From positions 1-64,000 of the forward strand of contig JALCKZ010000001.1 of NCBI GenBank assembly GCA_022647615.1: a DNA stretch of 64,000 bases, given 5' to 3'. This stretch comes from Bacteroidales bacterium. Its GTDB lineage: Bacteria > Bacteroidota > Bacteroidia > Bacteroidales > UBA932. The position numbers were made by a program, and so were the translations under genes. Below, one piece after another: positions 35,636 to 45,097 of the stretch. Within the stretch, counting starts at the first letter, position 1. Every line of letters begins with the position of its first letter. The notes beneath the pieces are model-generated. The model was not told the DNA's origin. It saw only the letters and a program-made list of their open reading frames with translations, and did not search any database.

Positions 35636-36412
35636 ATGGCAACAAAATTATATAATACTATTATCGTAGGGCCTATACACAGCAGAAGATTAGGCAGTTC
35701 CCTTGGCATTAACGTGCTTCCGGAATTTGGAAAGTTCTGCAGCTTTGATTGCATTTACTGTGAATGCGGATGGAACAAGGATAATCACAATGATAAGAAA
35801 CTCCCTACAAAAGAGGAAGTTGGAGAGGCTTTGGAGAAGAGGCTGAGAGAGCTGGATGCCGCGGGGACAAAGGTTGATTCAATTACTTTTTCAGGCAACG
35901 GAGAGCCAACGCTTAATCCGGAGTTTCCGGAAATTGTGGACATCACTCTAAAATTGCGGGATGAGCTTTATCCTTCCGCCAAAGTTTCTGTCCTTACAAA
36001 TGCCTCACAGGTAGGACGCAAGGAGGTCAGAGAGGCCTTGATGAAAATAGATAATCCGATTCTTAAAATAGATTCTGCAATTAAGGATTATGTAGATTTT
36101 ATAGACAGGCCTTATGCCGCATATTCATTGGAGAAAACTATCGAGAATATAAAATTGTTTAAAGGCAATTTTATTCTGCAGACAATGTTTTTGCGCGGCA
36201 CCGTTGACGGCAAGAGCATAGATTGCAGAAATGCGGAGCATTGCAAAAGATGGGTGGAGCTTGTTAAAGAGCTGAAACCCAGAGAGATTATGATGTACAC
36301 TTTGGACCGCGACACACCCGCAAAAGATTTGCAGAAGGTCACCCCTGCGGAGATGGCGGAGATTGCAAAGCCGCTTGTTGCAGCCGGTTTCAAAGTTCAA
36401 ATCAAAGGGTAA
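35636..36412 (+). CDS. Radical SAM protein (COG0731-like)
   Basis: Radical SAM enzyme of 258 residues. The cluster motif is CSFDCIYCECG (CX3CX2C), with FSGNGEPTLNPEF (SAM-binding GGEP-like motif) and KVSVLTNASQV. It resembles the wyosine-synthase-like radical SAM family, common as stand-alone proteins in anaerobes, whose substrates are mostly unknown. Bacteria lack wyosine, so the name should not be taken literally. It follows the amidohydrolase gene and precedes dtd on the same strand. Confidence 0.85.
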   Translation: MATKLYNTIIVGPIHSRRLGSSLGINVLPEFGKFCSFDCIYCECGWNKDNHNDKKLPTKEEVGEALEKRLRELDAAGTKVDSITFSGNGEPTLNPEFPEIVDITLKLRDELYPSAKVSVLTNASQVGRKEVREALMKIDNPILKIDSAIKDYVDFIDRPYAAYSLEKTIENIKLFKGNFILQTMFLRGTVDGKSIDCRNAEHCKRWVELVKELKPREIMMYTLDRDTPAKDLQKVTPAEMAEIAKPLVAAGFKVQIKG

Positions 36413-36481
36413 TCTTCATAGATTCATGATAGTCAAAGTTAAATCTTGATAGATTCATGATAATAAAATGACTGAGTTTTT

Positions 36482-36934
36482 ATGAAAGTTGTTATTCAGA
36501 GAGTTACACGGGCAAAAGTTACAATTGACGGAAACGTTAAAGGTGAGATTGGAAAAGGTTTTATGATTCTGGTTGGAGTTGGAGAGGATGACGGAGATGA
36601 AGATATTGAGTGGCTCACAAAGAAAATTGTAAACCTGCGCGTTTTTGATGATGCCAACGGCGTGATGAATCTTCCGATTACCGAGATTAACGGCAATATC
36701 TTGCTAATCAGTCAGTTTACTCTAATGGCAATGACCGCAAAAGGGAACCGTCCATCATACATCCGCGCCGCAAAGCCGGAAATTTCTGTTCCGATTTATG
36801 AGAAATTCATCTCTTCTTTAAGCTCCGCGATGGGTCATGAAATTCAGACCGGAACTTTTGGAGCGGATATGAAAGTTGAACTTGTAAATGACGGCCCGGT
36901 TACCATCTTGATAGACAGCAAGAACAGAATTTAG
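36482..36934 (+). CDS. dtd: D-aminoacyl-tRNA deacylase
   Basis: Proofreading enzyme that removes D-amino acids from tRNA. 150 residues, the usual length. Starts MKVVIQRVTRAKVTIDG and carries both active-site motifs: LLISQFTLMA (SQFTL) and VNDGPVTILIDS (the Gly-cisPro motif NxGPVT). The end of the gene overlaps the convergent deoC by 4 bases. A short direct repeat (TAGATTCATGATA twice) lies in the 69-base spacer upstream. Confidence 0.95.
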   Translation: MKVVIQRVTRAKVTIDGNVKGEIGKGFMILVGVGEDDGDEDIEWLTKKIVNLRVFDDANGVMNLPITEINGNILLISQFTLMAMTAKGNRPSYIRAAKPEISVPIYEKFISSLSSAMGHEIQTGTFGADMKVELVNDGPVTILIDSKNRI

Positions 36935-37806
36935 AAGTAACTGACAGTCTCTCCTTTAAGAACACTCAGCAAATTGTTTGCAAGTCCGCTTGCACCAAGG
37001 CGGAACAATTTTGGAGTTGCCCATTCTCTGCCCAAAATACTTTGAGTGATAGCAAGATACGTGATTGCATCTTCCGGAGTTCTTATTCCTCCGGCAGCTT
37101 TGAAACCAACCTTTCTCCCTGTCTTTTCATAATATGCTTTGATACACTTGCACATTACTATGGCCGCCATTGGTGTTGCCGCAGGCTCCATTTTTCCGGT
37201 AGATGTCTTTATGAAATCTGCGCCCGCCTCCATTGCTAAAAATGAGGCAGTTGCAATATTTTCTATACTTACCAAAGCCCCCGTTTCCAGGATAACTTTA
37301 AGCATGTTGTTCCCGATAGTTTCTCTTATCCCTTTGATTTCTTCTGACGCATAGTCATAATTCCCATTCATGAAAGCATTGAGAGCCAGCACTATATCAA
37401 TCTCATTTGCACCATCTTCAACGGCGCATTTGCACTCCAGCTCTTTTACATTCAGGAAACTTTGAGCTGTAGGGAAGCATGCCGCAACTGTTGTAATATC
37501 CACTCCGCTAACGCTAAGAACATCCTTGATTGTTTTTGCAAAATTCGGGTAAACACAGATTGATGCAGGAAGCGGATACTCAGGGAAGTGAGCGTTGAAG
37601 TAATTTACTTTCTTAACCAGCCGCGTTATTTTTTCAGTGGTATCAGTTGAGTGCAAAGAGGTCAGGTCTATGAAGCCAAGGCTTTTTGCATAGTTTTCTG
37701 CGGTCATCATCAGCTGCAGGTTGCCGCGGACTTCATTCAGTTCTGTGTCAATTGTTTGTGAGGTCAGCTCAAATTGATATTTCTCCAATAGATTCTCCAT
37801 ATTCAA
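36931..37806 (-). CDS. deoC: Deoxyribose-phosphate aldolase
   Basis: Class I aldolase that splits 2-deoxyribose 5-phosphate to acetaldehyde and glyceraldehyde 3-phosphate in nucleoside catabolism. 291 residues, the longer form seen in Bacteroidetes. The Schiff-base Lys lies in GADFIKTSTGKMEPA, and a second active-site Lys in VGFKAAGGIRTPEDA. Substrate-binding segments ANEIDIVLALNAFMNG and KVILETGAL are present. Convergent with dtd. Confidence 0.94.
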   Translation of the reverse strand: MNMENLLEKYQFELTSQTIDTELNEVRGNLQLMMTAENYAKSLGFIDLTSLHSTDTTEKITRLVKKVNYFNAHFPEYPLPASICVYPNFAKTIKDVLSVSGVDITTVAACFPTAQSFLNVKELECKCAVEDGANEIDIVLALNAFMNGNYDYASEEIKGIRETIGNNMLKVILETGALVSIENIATASFLAMEAGADFIKTSTGKMEPAATPMAAIVMCKCIKAYYEKTGRKVGFKAAGGIRTPEDAITYLAITQSILGREWATPKLFRLGASGLANNLLSVLKGETVSYF

Positions 37807-37832
37807 ATCTGTATTTTACTTTTTAATAGTTC

Positions 37833-37950
37833 AAATAAATTTTTAATAGCTCCGTCTCGCCTTATCCATTCTCGCCTCCCCTATTTTTGCTAAAGCAAAA
37901 GGGATCGGCTGCGGCTGAGCCGGCTGCGGCGGACTATTAAAAATTTATTT
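37833..37950. repeat. 118-bp palindromic module between pheT and deoC
   Basis: AAATAAATTTTTAATAG (37833-37849) and its exact reverse complement (37934-37950) form 17-bp arms; the right arm touches the pheT stop codon. The GC-rich interior has further short repeats (GGCTGCGGCTGAGCCGGCTGCGGCG). It may act as a terminator of pheT or be a mobile-element trace. Confidence 0.6.
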
Positions 37951-40412
37951 TATCTGAGTTCAGCCTTAAATTCTTTTTTGAATGTCTCAAGCAACTTACT
38001 CATGATAGCCTCAACCGCCTGGTCTGTAAGAGTCCTGTCGGGATCCTGCAAAACAAAATTAATCGCATACTGCTTCTTGCCCTCCGGAATTTTATCCCCG
38101 GTATAAACATCAAACAATGACATCTCCTTAAGCACCTTCTTCTCAACAGAATACGCAACCTTGCGAATATCTGCAAATGAAACATCATAATCCAGCAACA
38201 AAGCCAAATCCCTTCTAACCTCCGGATATTTAGGCAATTCCGTAAAGGACATCTTGTTGCTCTTTATCTTCTTAAGCAGCACATCCCAAGAAATTTCCGC
38301 AGCATAAACTTTCTGCTTAATTCCGAACTTGCGCAATAAGGCAGCTGATACGGTGCCCATTACAGCAATTTCTTTTCCTCCCTGGACTTTATATGAAAGA
38401 CCGTCGGAGAATATATCGGCAGGTGCGCCGCAATAATCCAGGTCCTTAAGCTCTACTCCAAACTTCTTGAGCAGCAGTTCCATATAGCCTTTCAAAGAGA
38501 AATAATCTCCTCCAACCGTACTGTTTCTCCACCCTTTCTGCCCCTCTCCGGTAATAAACATTGCAAACTTAGGACGCTCATTATAAGCCTTTAGCGAACT
38601 CTTCTCATCCTCCTGCTTTACATAATCGGGATTAAAGAAATAGGCATTTCCAACCTCGTAAAGTTTCAGCTCAGTCTGCTGACGGTGAATGTTATACGCA
38701 ATTACCTCCAGGCCGTTAAGAATCAAAGTCTGGCGCATGCAATTTAAATCTGAACTAAGCGGATTGTAAATCATCACGCAGTTTTTGCGCGGATAAGTTA
38801 GAAGAGAATCATAGTACTCGCTCTTTGTCAGAGAGTTATTCATCATCTCCATAAATCCGTTTGCAGAAAGATATTCAGAAGCAATCATTCTTATTCTCTC
38901 AGGATCCGGTTTTGGCGCAACATTTACCGAGCATCTCATGTGGTCCGGAAGGTCCACGTTGTTATACCCGTAAATTCTCAGAACATCCTCAACCACATCA
39001 CATTCCCTGTACACATCAACTCTGTATGTCGGCACTTTTACAGTACAGCCTTCCGGAGTAGAATTAACAAATTCCATCTCCTGATACTCCAGAATTTTCT
39101 TTATTGTGTCAGCGCCAATTTTCTTTCCAATAAGCGCCTCCATTCTTGCATAATTTAGTTCTACTATTTTCTTCTCGACAGGTTTTGAAACAACATCCTG
39201 CACCTTTCCAACAACCTCTCCACCAGCAAGTTCCTGAGCCAGCAGAGCCGCGCGTTTAAGCGCATAAAGTGTGATGGCAGGATCACATCCTCTCTCATAT
39301 CTGAATGAAGCGTCGGTCTTTAAAGTGTGGCGCTTAGAAGTTTTTCTGATGCACGTTGGATTAAAATAAGCGCTCTCAAAAAATATAGAAGTTGTCTCAT
39401 CTTTAACGCCGCTGTCCAGACCTCCAAAAACTCCCGCCATGCACATAGGCTCCTCTGCATTGCAAATCATTAAGTCCTTGTCAGACAGCTCTCTCTCAAC
39501 GCCATCCAACGTTGTAAACTTAGTTCCCTGCTTGCAAAAATCTACAACAATTTGACCGCCTTTTATTTTTGAGGCATCAAATGCATGCATTGGATTTCCC
39601 GTCTCCATCATCACAAAATTTGTGATGTCCACAATGTTGTTGATTGGACGCAAGCCAATTGAAAGCAGCTTGCTCTTAAGCCATTCCGGAGACTCTTTAA
39701 CTTTAATATTTTTAAGCGTAACGCCGCTGTAACGCGGAGCTGCATCGCCCTGTTTTACAATCACTTTTATTCCTTCTCCGTCACCCTCCCTGAATGCGTC
39801 AACTGAAGGAAATGTTGTCTCTCCTCCTATGTTGTTGAGCTTCAAATAAGCAGCAAGGTCACGCGCAACTCCGATATGAGATGAGGCGTCTATTCTGTTA
39901 GGTGTAATATCTACGCTGTAAGTAGTATCTGACTTCAAATGAAAATACTCTTTGGCCGGCGTACCCACCTTTGAATCAGCAGGCAACACCATGATGCCGC
40001 TATGATCTGTTCCAACTCCAAGTTCATCCTCAGCACACAACATTCCAAAAGATTCTACTCCGCGAATTTTAGATTTTTTAATCTTGACATCTTCTCCGCC
40101 TATCGTGAGCTTAGTACCAAGAGTGGCAAGCATAACTTTCTGACCGGCAGCGACATTTGGCGCTCCGCAAACAATCTGCAGCGGCTCTCCCTCTCCGGTA
40201 TTTACTTTTGTGATATGAAGATGGTCAGAATTTGGATGCGCAACGCACTCCAAGACCTCTGCAACTATCACACCTGCAAGACCTCCGGGAATTTCCTCTG
40301 TCTCTTCCTGAGACTCAACCTCCAGGCCAATGCTGTTAAATACCCTTCCCAGTTCATCCGGTGAAAGATTAAACTTAACATACTCCTTTAACCAATTGTA
40401 AGATATATTCAT
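37950..40412 (-). CDS. pheT: Phenylalanine-tRNA ligase beta subunit
   Basis: Beta chain of the (alpha-beta)2 enzyme that charges tRNA-Phe. 820 residues, standard. N-terminal MNISYNWLKEYV, then the tRNA-binding (EMAP-like) domain (VIVAEVLECVAHPNSDHLHI), the B3/4 editing domain, B5, and the C-terminal FDX-ACB anticodon-recognition domain (TELPKYPEVRRDLALLLDYDVSF). The alpha subunit is not adjacent. It lies 32 bases downstream of ftsY on the same strand. Confidence 0.96.
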   Translation of the reverse strand: MNISYNWLKEYVKFNLSPDELGRVFNSIGLEVESQEETEEIPGGLAGVIVAEVLECVAHPNSDHLHITKVNTGEGEPLQIVCGAPNVAAGQKVMLATLGTKLTIGGEDVKIKKSKIRGVESFGMLCAEDELGVGTDHSGIMVLPADSKVGTPAKEYFHLKSDTTYSVDITPNRIDASSHIGVARDLAAYLKLNNIGGETTFPSVDAFREGDGEGIKVIVKQGDAAPRYSGVTLKNIKVKESPEWLKSKLLSIGLRPINNIVDITNFVMMETGNPMHAFDASKIKGGQIVVDFCKQGTKFTTLDGVERELSDKDLMICNAEEPMCMAGVFGGLDSGVKDETTSIFFESAYFNPTCIRKTSKRHTLKTDASFRYERGCDPAITLYALKRAALLAQELAGGEVVGKVQDVVSKPVEKKIVELNYARMEALIGKKIGADTIKKILEYQEMEFVNSTPEGCTVKVPTYRVDVYRECDVVEDVLRIYGYNNVDLPDHMRCSVNVAPKPDPERIRMIASEYLSANGFMEMMNNSLTKSEYYDSLLTYPRKNCVMIYNPLSSDLNCMRQTLILNGLEVIAYNIHRQQTELKLYEVGNAYFFNPDYVKQEDEKSSLKAYNERPKFAMFITGEGQKGWRNSTVGGDYFSLKGYMELLLKKFGVELKDLDYCGAPADIFSDGLSYKVQGGKEIAVMGTVSAALLRKFGIKQKVYAAEISWDVLLKKIKSNKMSFTELPKYPEVRRDLALLLDYDVSFADIRKVAYSVEKKVLKEMSLFDVYTGDKIPEGKKQYAINFVLQDPDRTLTDQAVEAIMSKLLETFKKEFKAELR

Positions 40413-40444
40413 GTTCGTCTAAAAATTATCTATACTTATTTTTT

Positions 40445-41419
40445 CTACTCAAAAATAGATTCCACAAATGCCTTCTTATCAAAGATTTGCAAATCCTCAA
40501 CTTTCTCCCCCACTCCAACAAACTTCACAGGAATCTGCAGCTCATTTGCAATTCCAATCACAACCCCGCCTTTTGCAGTGCCATCTAACTTGGTGACAGC
40601 CAGCGCAGTTATCTGCGTTGCTTTTGAGAACTCGCGCGCCTGGATAAAAGCATTTTGCCCCGTTGAACCGTCAAGAACTAAAAGGACTTCCTGCGGTGCA
40701 TCCGGCACAACTTTTCTCATTACGTTTTTGATTTTTGTGAGCTCATTCATCAGATTCACTTTGTTTTGCAAGCGTCCGGCAGTATCCACCAGCACTACGT
40801 CCGCATTTTGAGCAACCGCGGAATTAACTGTGTCATAAGCAACTGCAGCGGGGTCAGAACCCATCTGCTGTTTCACAATCTCCACTCCTGCCCTATGTGC
40901 CCAAATATCAAGTTGTTCCACCGCCGCGGCACGGAACGTATCCGCAGCTCCCAATATGACTTTCTTCCCCTGCTCCTTAAGCTGCGCTGCAATTTTCCCT
41001 ATTGTAGTTGTCTTTCCTACTCCGTTAACTCCTACAACCATAATGACATACGGCTTCTTGCTAAAATCAATTATTTGAGACAGATCACCGACAGACTGCG
41101 CTGCGTTGCTGTCGGGAGAAGTATTGAGCATATCTTCTACCTCCTCCTTTAACACCTGCATAACTTTATCCGTCCCTACAACCTTCTCTTTCTCAACACG
41201 TTTCTGCAAGCGTTCAATAATTTTTGAAGTAGTATCAATACCCACATCAGAAGCAATCAGCGCCTCTTCTATGTTATCCAGCACCTCGCCATCCACGCTA
41301 ACTTTGCCCAGGATTGCACGAGAAATACGCTCAAACAATCCGCGCCGAGTCTTTGTCAAACCCAGCTCCAGTCCGGTGCTACTTGTTGAATCTTTTTTCT
41401 TATGTGAGAATAGTCCCAT
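40445..41419 (-). CDS. ftsY: Signal recognition particle receptor FtsY
   Basis: SRP-type GTPase that docks ribosome-nascent-chain complexes to the membrane. 324 residues, the short form without the acidic A domain. GTPase motifs: VVGVNGVGKTTTIGKIA (G1), LGAADTFRAAAVEQL, VLVDTAGRLQNK (G3), ALAVTKLDGTAKGG (G4). Upstream is the rpmB-rpmG-DUF4295 cluster, separated by a terminator, a common Bacteroidetes order. It carries its own -7 box. Confidence 0.96.
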   Translation of the reverse strand: MGLFSHKKKDSTSSTGLELGLTKTRRGLFERISRAILGKVSVDGEVLDNIEEALIASDVGIDTTSKIIERLQKRVEKEKVVGTDKVMQVLKEEVEDMLNTSPDSNAAQSVGDLSQIIDFSKKPYVIMVVGVNGVGKTTTIGKIAAQLKEQGKKVILGAADTFRAAAVEQLDIWAHRAGVEIVKQQMGSDPAAVAYDTVNSAVAQNADVVLVDTAGRLQNKVNLMNELTKIKNVMRKVVPDAPQEVLLVLDGSTGQNAFIQAREFSKATQITALAVTKLDGTAKGGVVIGIANELQIPVKFVGVGEKVEDLQIFDKKAFVESIFE

Positions 41420-41465
41420 TTTATACAGTTTCCCGGCACTCTTTGAACGTACCGATGCAAGTGTG

Positions 41466-41473
41466 CAAATTTA
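41466..41473 (-). promoter_or_regulatory. -7 box TAAATTTG of ftsY
   Basis: TAnnTTTG match on the minus strand, 46 bases before the ftsY start and downstream of the DUF4295 terminator. Confidence 0.45.
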
Positions 41474-41528
41474 ACAAAACATTTGCCCGCACGCAAGCAA
41501 ACACCACCATACAAAGCAAAGCATGAAC

Positions 41529-41561
41529 AAAAAAAAACTCCCGTGAAATTCACGGGAGCTG
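41529..41561 (-). terminator. Terminator after DUF4295 gene
   Basis: GCTCCCGTGAA/TTCACGGGAG hairpin followed by a long T-run on the minus strand, about 20 bases after the DUF4295 stop. Confidence 0.8.
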
Positions 41562-41579
41562 TCTTGTTTCGCTTAAGGT

Positions 41580-41747
41580 TTAGTTCTTTTTTCCTGCAAG
41601 AAATTCTTTCTCTTTGCCTATAGGAACTATCTCCTCCTCAAAATAGTAGGAGCCGGTCTTCTGAGACTTGACCATGCGAATGCATTTTACAACATTTTTA
41701 GCCTGTGACTTGTCACCGCTGAATGTTGCTACTACTTTCTTTGCCAT
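41580..41747 (-). CDS. DUF4295 small protein
   Basis: 55-residue basic protein found in Bacteroidetes next to L28 and L33. It reads MAKKVVATFSGDKSQAKNVV and ends PIGKEKEFLAGKKN, with KTGSYYFEEEIV in the middle. The conserved position in a ribosomal-protein cluster suggests a ribosome-associated role; none has been shown to my knowledge. It is the last gene of the rpmB-rpmG-DUF4295 operon, 15 bases after rpmG. Confidence 0.9.
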   Translation of the reverse strand: MAKKVVATFSGDKSQAKNVVKCIRMVKSQKTGSYYFEEEIVPIGKEKEFLAGKKN

Positions 41748-41762
41748 CTCTTATCGTATTAA

Positions 41763-41945
41763 TTATTTAACCTCTCTGTGAAGCGTAACTCTCTTAAGAT
41801 AAGGGTTATACTTTTTGCGCTCCAAACGTTGAGTTGTATTCTTTTTATTTTTTGTTGTGATGTATCTGCTCATTCCCGGTACACCGCTTGCTCTTTGCTC
41901 TGTGCATTCTAGAATCACTTGGATTCTGTTATCTTTCTTTGGCAT
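41763..41945 (-). CDS. rpmG: 50S ribosomal protein L33
   Basis: 60 residues; typical L33 pattern [12 protein letters not shown] with [34 protein letters not shown]. The zinc-ribbon cysteines of the C+ form are not present as pairs, so this is the zinc-free (C-) type. Second gene of the rpmB operon. Confidence 0.96.
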   Translation of the reverse strand: MPKKDNRIQVILECTEQRASGVPGMSRYITTKNKKNTTQRLERKKYNPYLKRVTLHREVK

Positions 41946-41960
41946 AATGTAATTCTTTAT

Positions 41961-42203
41961 TTACACAATATCTATGTAACCTTTTTCCATTGAATTCTTT
42001 AGAACAGCCTCTAGACCATTCTTGTTAATGTTTCTGATTCCTGCTGCAGAAACTTTAAGAGTAACGAATCTGTGCTCGCTTTCCAGCCAGAATTTCTTCT
42101 CTCTAAGATTTAGGTCAAACTGGCGCTTGCTGCGCTTCTTAGAGTGGGAAACATTGTTTCCAATCATTCTCTTTTTTCCTGTGACCTGACAAACTTTTGC
42201 CAT
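41961..42203 (-). CDS. rpmB: 50S ribosomal protein L28
   Basis: 80 residues; MAKVCQVTGKKRMIGNNVSHSKKRSKRQFDLNL is the L28 signature, followed by KKFWLESEHRFVTLKVSAAGIRNINKNG. First gene of the rpmB-rpmG-DUF4295 operon, 15 bases before rpmG. Confidence 0.97.
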   Translation of the reverse strand: MAKVCQVTGKKRMIGNNVSHSKKRSKRQFDLNLREKKFWLESEHRFVTLKVSAAGIRNINKNGLEAVLKNSMEKGYIDIV

Positions 42204-42336
42204 AACTATCTAATTTTTATAATTTTCTTTTGAGGGGTGCAAATATCTAATATTTTTTCCAAAATCACAAATTTAATTGCTGCTCAGCCTTAAACATTAG
42301 CTCAATCCAATTGCTGCGCTAAAATTTTAAGTCTCA

Positions 42337-43749
42337 TTAAATATGCCTTACCCCTTTTAATAATCTGCTCCATCTTATGTTAGATGGAAAATGTTTTGCT
42401 TTGTTGCTGGACCACCAGACAATTGAAGGTGTTCCCACAATGTGGTCTTCCGGAACAAAGCCCCAATACCTGGAATCCAAGGAGTTATGTCTGTTATCTC
42501 CCATCATCCAGTAATAATTTTGCTTAAATGTGTAGGTAGTCGCGACAGTTCCATTTACCAATATGTCATTCCCTTTTACCTCCAGCTTGTTGCCTTCATA
42601 AGAGGTAATAAGCCTGTAGTAGAATGGAAGAGTAGTCTTGTTAAGGTAAACAGATGCTCCTTTGCGCGGTATCCAAATTGGTCCGTAATTATCTCTGGTC
42701 CACTTTACTACGTCCGTAAACGGAAACAGCATAATTGGAGAATCGGGATAATCCGGAGGATAAACATCTATGTTCTCCTTCATGGATACAACTATCGGGA
42801 GCTTCTTAATTCTTGCCGCATCTTCCTTCGTAAGAGGTAAATCCGTATATCCGGGAAGTGATGAGTCATAGTAAACATCATCCGGGTTTACGTTCATCTC
42901 ATCCAAAATTTGGGAATTGATTTGGTCCCCCTTTGTAACTACGGTCCAGGAACTTTGCATGCCGGAGTGAGGCTTCTCAGCTACGCCGTTTACAAATACC
43001 TGTCCGTTAATTACCTGCAGCACATCTCCTGCAACAGCCACACATCTTTTAACGTAATTGTCTTTCTTGTCTCTTGGGCGGACAATGATTGGTCCGTAGG
43101 AAGTTTTTACAAACTCGCGGTCATTGTTGTTCAGCCTAACAATCTGATAGTAATCAGCTTGCGGGTCTTTCTTCAAAACAGTATCACCGTCGGGAAAAGC
43201 AAAGACAACAATATCATCTCTTTTAACATGGCCAAACCCCTTGAGCCTGCGGTACTTATTCTCTATAATGGTAGAATATGACTCTTTGCCTGAAAGCGGC
43301 ATTGTGTTGTGTACCAGCGGAACAGAGATTGGTGTCTCCGGAACTTTTGGTCCGTAGGCAACTTTAGAAACAAACAGATAGTCCCCGGTGAAAAGTGTTT
43401 TTTCCATTGAGGATGAAGGAATTGTATAGGCTTCAAACCAGAAGATTTTTATAACCATTGCGGCAATTACCGCAAAGATTATAGCATCCACCCAGTCCAG
43501 CACTGCATCAGCAGTAGTTGTTCTGCCTGCCGGCGCATTGCCGCCCGTCACAGAACTACCTGTCGCTGAGCCAGATACATTCTTCTTTTTGCGCTTCCAA
43601 AAGGCCCAGTGCACCTTCTTTGTGATGTATATGTCAAAGATTATCAGCAGGCCTAAAAGCCACCAATAATTTCCAAGCCATATAACCCACAAAAGGTACA
43701 AGCCTCCCCAAAGGGCAAACTTAAACCATTTGTTCCTAAAAAAGTCCAC
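42337..43749 (-). CDS. lepB: Signal peptidase I, long Bacteroidetes form
   Basis: Membrane serine protease that removes signal peptides from exported proteins. 470 residues, long but typical for the phylum. After N-terminal hydrophobic segments (FALWGGLYLLWVIWLGNYWWLLGLLIIF and about 85-105) come the catalytic Ser motif YTIPSSSMEKTLFTGDYLFVSK and the Lys motif NYVKRCVAVAGDVLQV, with GDNRHNSLDSRYWGFVPEDHIVG near the end. It lies 23 bases downstream of rplT, probably co-transcribed. A CTATCGGGA variant of the recurrent 9-mer occurs near 42789. Confidence 0.95.
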   Translation of the reverse strand: MDFFRNKWFKFALWGGLYLLWVIWLGNYWWLLGLLIIFDIYITKKVHWAFWKRKKKNVSGSATGSSVTGGNAPAGRTTTADAVLDWVDAIIFAVIAAMVIKIFWFEAYTIPSSSMEKTLFTGDYLFVSKVAYGPKVPETPISVPLVHNTMPLSGKESYSTIIENKYRRLKGFGHVKRDDIVVFAFPDGDTVLKKDPQADYYQIVRLNNNDREFVKTSYGPIIVRPRDKKDNYVKRCVAVAGDVLQVINGQVFVNGVAEKPHSGMQSSWTVVTKGDQINSQILDEMNVNPDDVYYDSSLPGYTDLPLTKEDAARIKKLPIVVSMKENIDVYPPDYPDSPIMLFPFTDVVKWTRDNYGPIWIPRKGASVYLNKTTLPFYYRLITSYEGNKLEVKGNDILVNGTVATTYTFKQNYYWMMGDNRHNSLDSRYWGFVPEDHIVGTPSIVWWSSNKAKHFPSNIRWSRLLKGVRHI

Positions 43750-43772
43750 CTTAGTAACTCTTTAGGAGATAA

Positions 43773-44117
43773 CTATTTAAGAGATTTGATAACTGTCTCG
43801 AACGCCTTAGGATTATTCATTGCAAGGTCAGCTAGGACTTTGCGGTTTAGACCGACATTGCTTTTAGCAAGCTTGCCGATAAACTGAGAATAAGTCATTC
43901 CGTAAGCGCGGGCAGCAGCATTGATTCTTTGGATCCAAAGAACTCTGTAGCTCTTTTTCTTATCCTTCCTGTCGTTGTAGGCATAAGTCATTCCCTTCTC
44001 AAGAGTATTCTTTGCTACGGTGTAGACGTTAGCTCTTGCGTGGAAATTGCCTTTGGTCTGTTTTAAAATTTTTTTACGGCGTGCATGTGATGCTACCGAA
44101 TTAGAACTTCTTGGCAT
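43773..44117 (-). CDS. rplT: 50S ribosomal protein L20
   Basis: 114 residues, standard L20: [23 protein letters not shown] at the start, then [27 protein letters not shown]20 binds 23S rRNA early in assembly and in several bacteria represses the infC-rpmI-rplT transcript. Last of the thrS-infC-rpmI-rplT series, 81 bases after rpmI. Confidence 0.97.
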   Translation of the reverse strand: MPRSSNSVASHARRKKILKQTKGNFHARANVYTVAKNTLEKGMTYAYNDRKDKKKSYRVLWIQRINAAARAYGMTYSQFIGKLAKSNVGLNRKVLADLAMNNPKAFETVIKSLK

Positions 44118-44198
44118 AATAAAAAAATTTTATGAACGTCAGCGCTCTCTCCTTAGAGGCTTTATCTGCTGAACGCTCTGTTAATAAATAATTGTTAA

Positions 44199-44393
44199 TT
44201 AAGAAAGTATCAGCTTCTTTACTCTCTTCTCATCTGGCTTGGCAACTACGCCTGAGTAGCACAGATTTCTTTTTTGCTTTGTAGTCTTCTTTGTAAGAAT
44301 GTGACTGTGAAAAGCATGCTGTCTTTTTACTTTACCCGATCCGGTAAGCACAAAACGCTTTTTGGAACCGGAATTGGTCTTTAATTTTGGCAT
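44199..44393 (-). CDS. rpmI: 50S ribosomal protein L35
   Basis: 64 residues: [33 protein letters not shown] with the usual KTKKQKRNL-type centre. It lies 4 bases after infC in the conserved infC-rpmI-rplT order. Confidence 0.97.
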   Translation of the reverse strand: MPKLKTNSGSKKRFVLTGSGKVKRQHAFHSHILTKKTTKQKRNLCYSGVVAKPDEKRVKKLILS

Positions 44394-44397
44394 ATTT

Positions 44398-45093
44398 TTA
44401 CTTTTTTTTAATTGGTGCTATAATCATACTCATTCTCTTGCCCTCCAGCAGAGGCATCTTCTCCGCCTTGCCAAACTCCTCTAGTTCAAGGGCAAAGCGC
44501 AGCAGAAGTTTTTCTCCCTGCTCTGAGAACACTATTGAACGTCCTTTAAAATATACAAAGGCTTTAACTTTATCGCCATCCTTAAGGAACTCTTTTGCGT
44601 GGTTAAGCTTAAACTGAAAATCATGCTCATCAGTTTGCGGTCCAAAGCGCAACTCCTTGATTTCCTGCTTGGAAGCATTGGCCTTCATCTCCTTGGCTTT
44701 CTTCTTCTGCTGATAGACGTACTTCTGGTAGTCTATGATTTTGCAAACGGGCGGAACAGCACTCTCTGCTATTTCCACCAAGTCAAGCTCAAGGTCATGT
44801 GCCATCTTAAGTGCCTCAGCAATAGGATAAACCTTCTGCTCTGGCACATTATCCCCAACTACTCTGACTTCCGGAACTCTAATCTGTTCATTACATCTTG
44901 GCCCCTGCTCCTCCTTCCTCTGGAAGCGTGGGTTGAATCTTCTGTCGCCAAAAGGCCTGCCGTTATTGTTTCCACCGGCTTTATTGCCGTTGTTGTTATT
45001 GGCTGGCCCGGTTCCTGCCGGTTTGTAAAAATGATTGGCCCCTTGAGGTTTATGAAAACCCCCAAAGTGCGGCTTGGGTTTAAATGGTGCGAT
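44398..45093 (-). CDS. infC: Translation initiation factor IF-3 with probable AUC start codon
   Basis: IF-3 controls initiator-tRNA and start-codon selection on the 30S subunit. The conserved core needs the segment [26 protein letters not shown], but the first in-frame ATG/GTG (GTG at 44847) comes too late to include it. Upstream the frame stays open to a TAG, and no ATG, GTG, TTG or CTG occurs before that GTG. Just after the TAG is a perfect AGGAGG, 8 bases before ATC at 45093. I therefore place the start at this AUC, giving 231 residues with an Asn/Gly/Pro-rich N-terminal extension. E. coli infC starts at AUU for autoregulation, which supports the reading. The remaining parts ([42 protein letters not shown]) are canonical. 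Confidence 0.88.
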   Translation of the reverse strand: MAPFKPKPHFGGFHKPQGANHFYKPAGTGPANNNNGNKAGGNNNGRPFGDRRFNPRFQRKEEQGPRCNEQIRVPEVRVVGDNVPEQKVYPIAEALKMAHDLELDLVEIAESAVPPVCKIIDYQKYVYQQKKKAKEMKANASKQEIKELRFGPQTDEHDFQFKLNHAKEFLKDGDKVKAFVYFKGRSIVFSEQGEKLLLRFALELEEFGKAEKMPLLEGKRMSMIIAPIKKK

Positions 45094-45097
45094 AAAT

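Noticed and set aside
44398..44847. Short infC starting at GTG 44847
   Set aside because: It would delete the conserved N-terminal segment [15 protein letters not shown] required in all IF-3 proteins.
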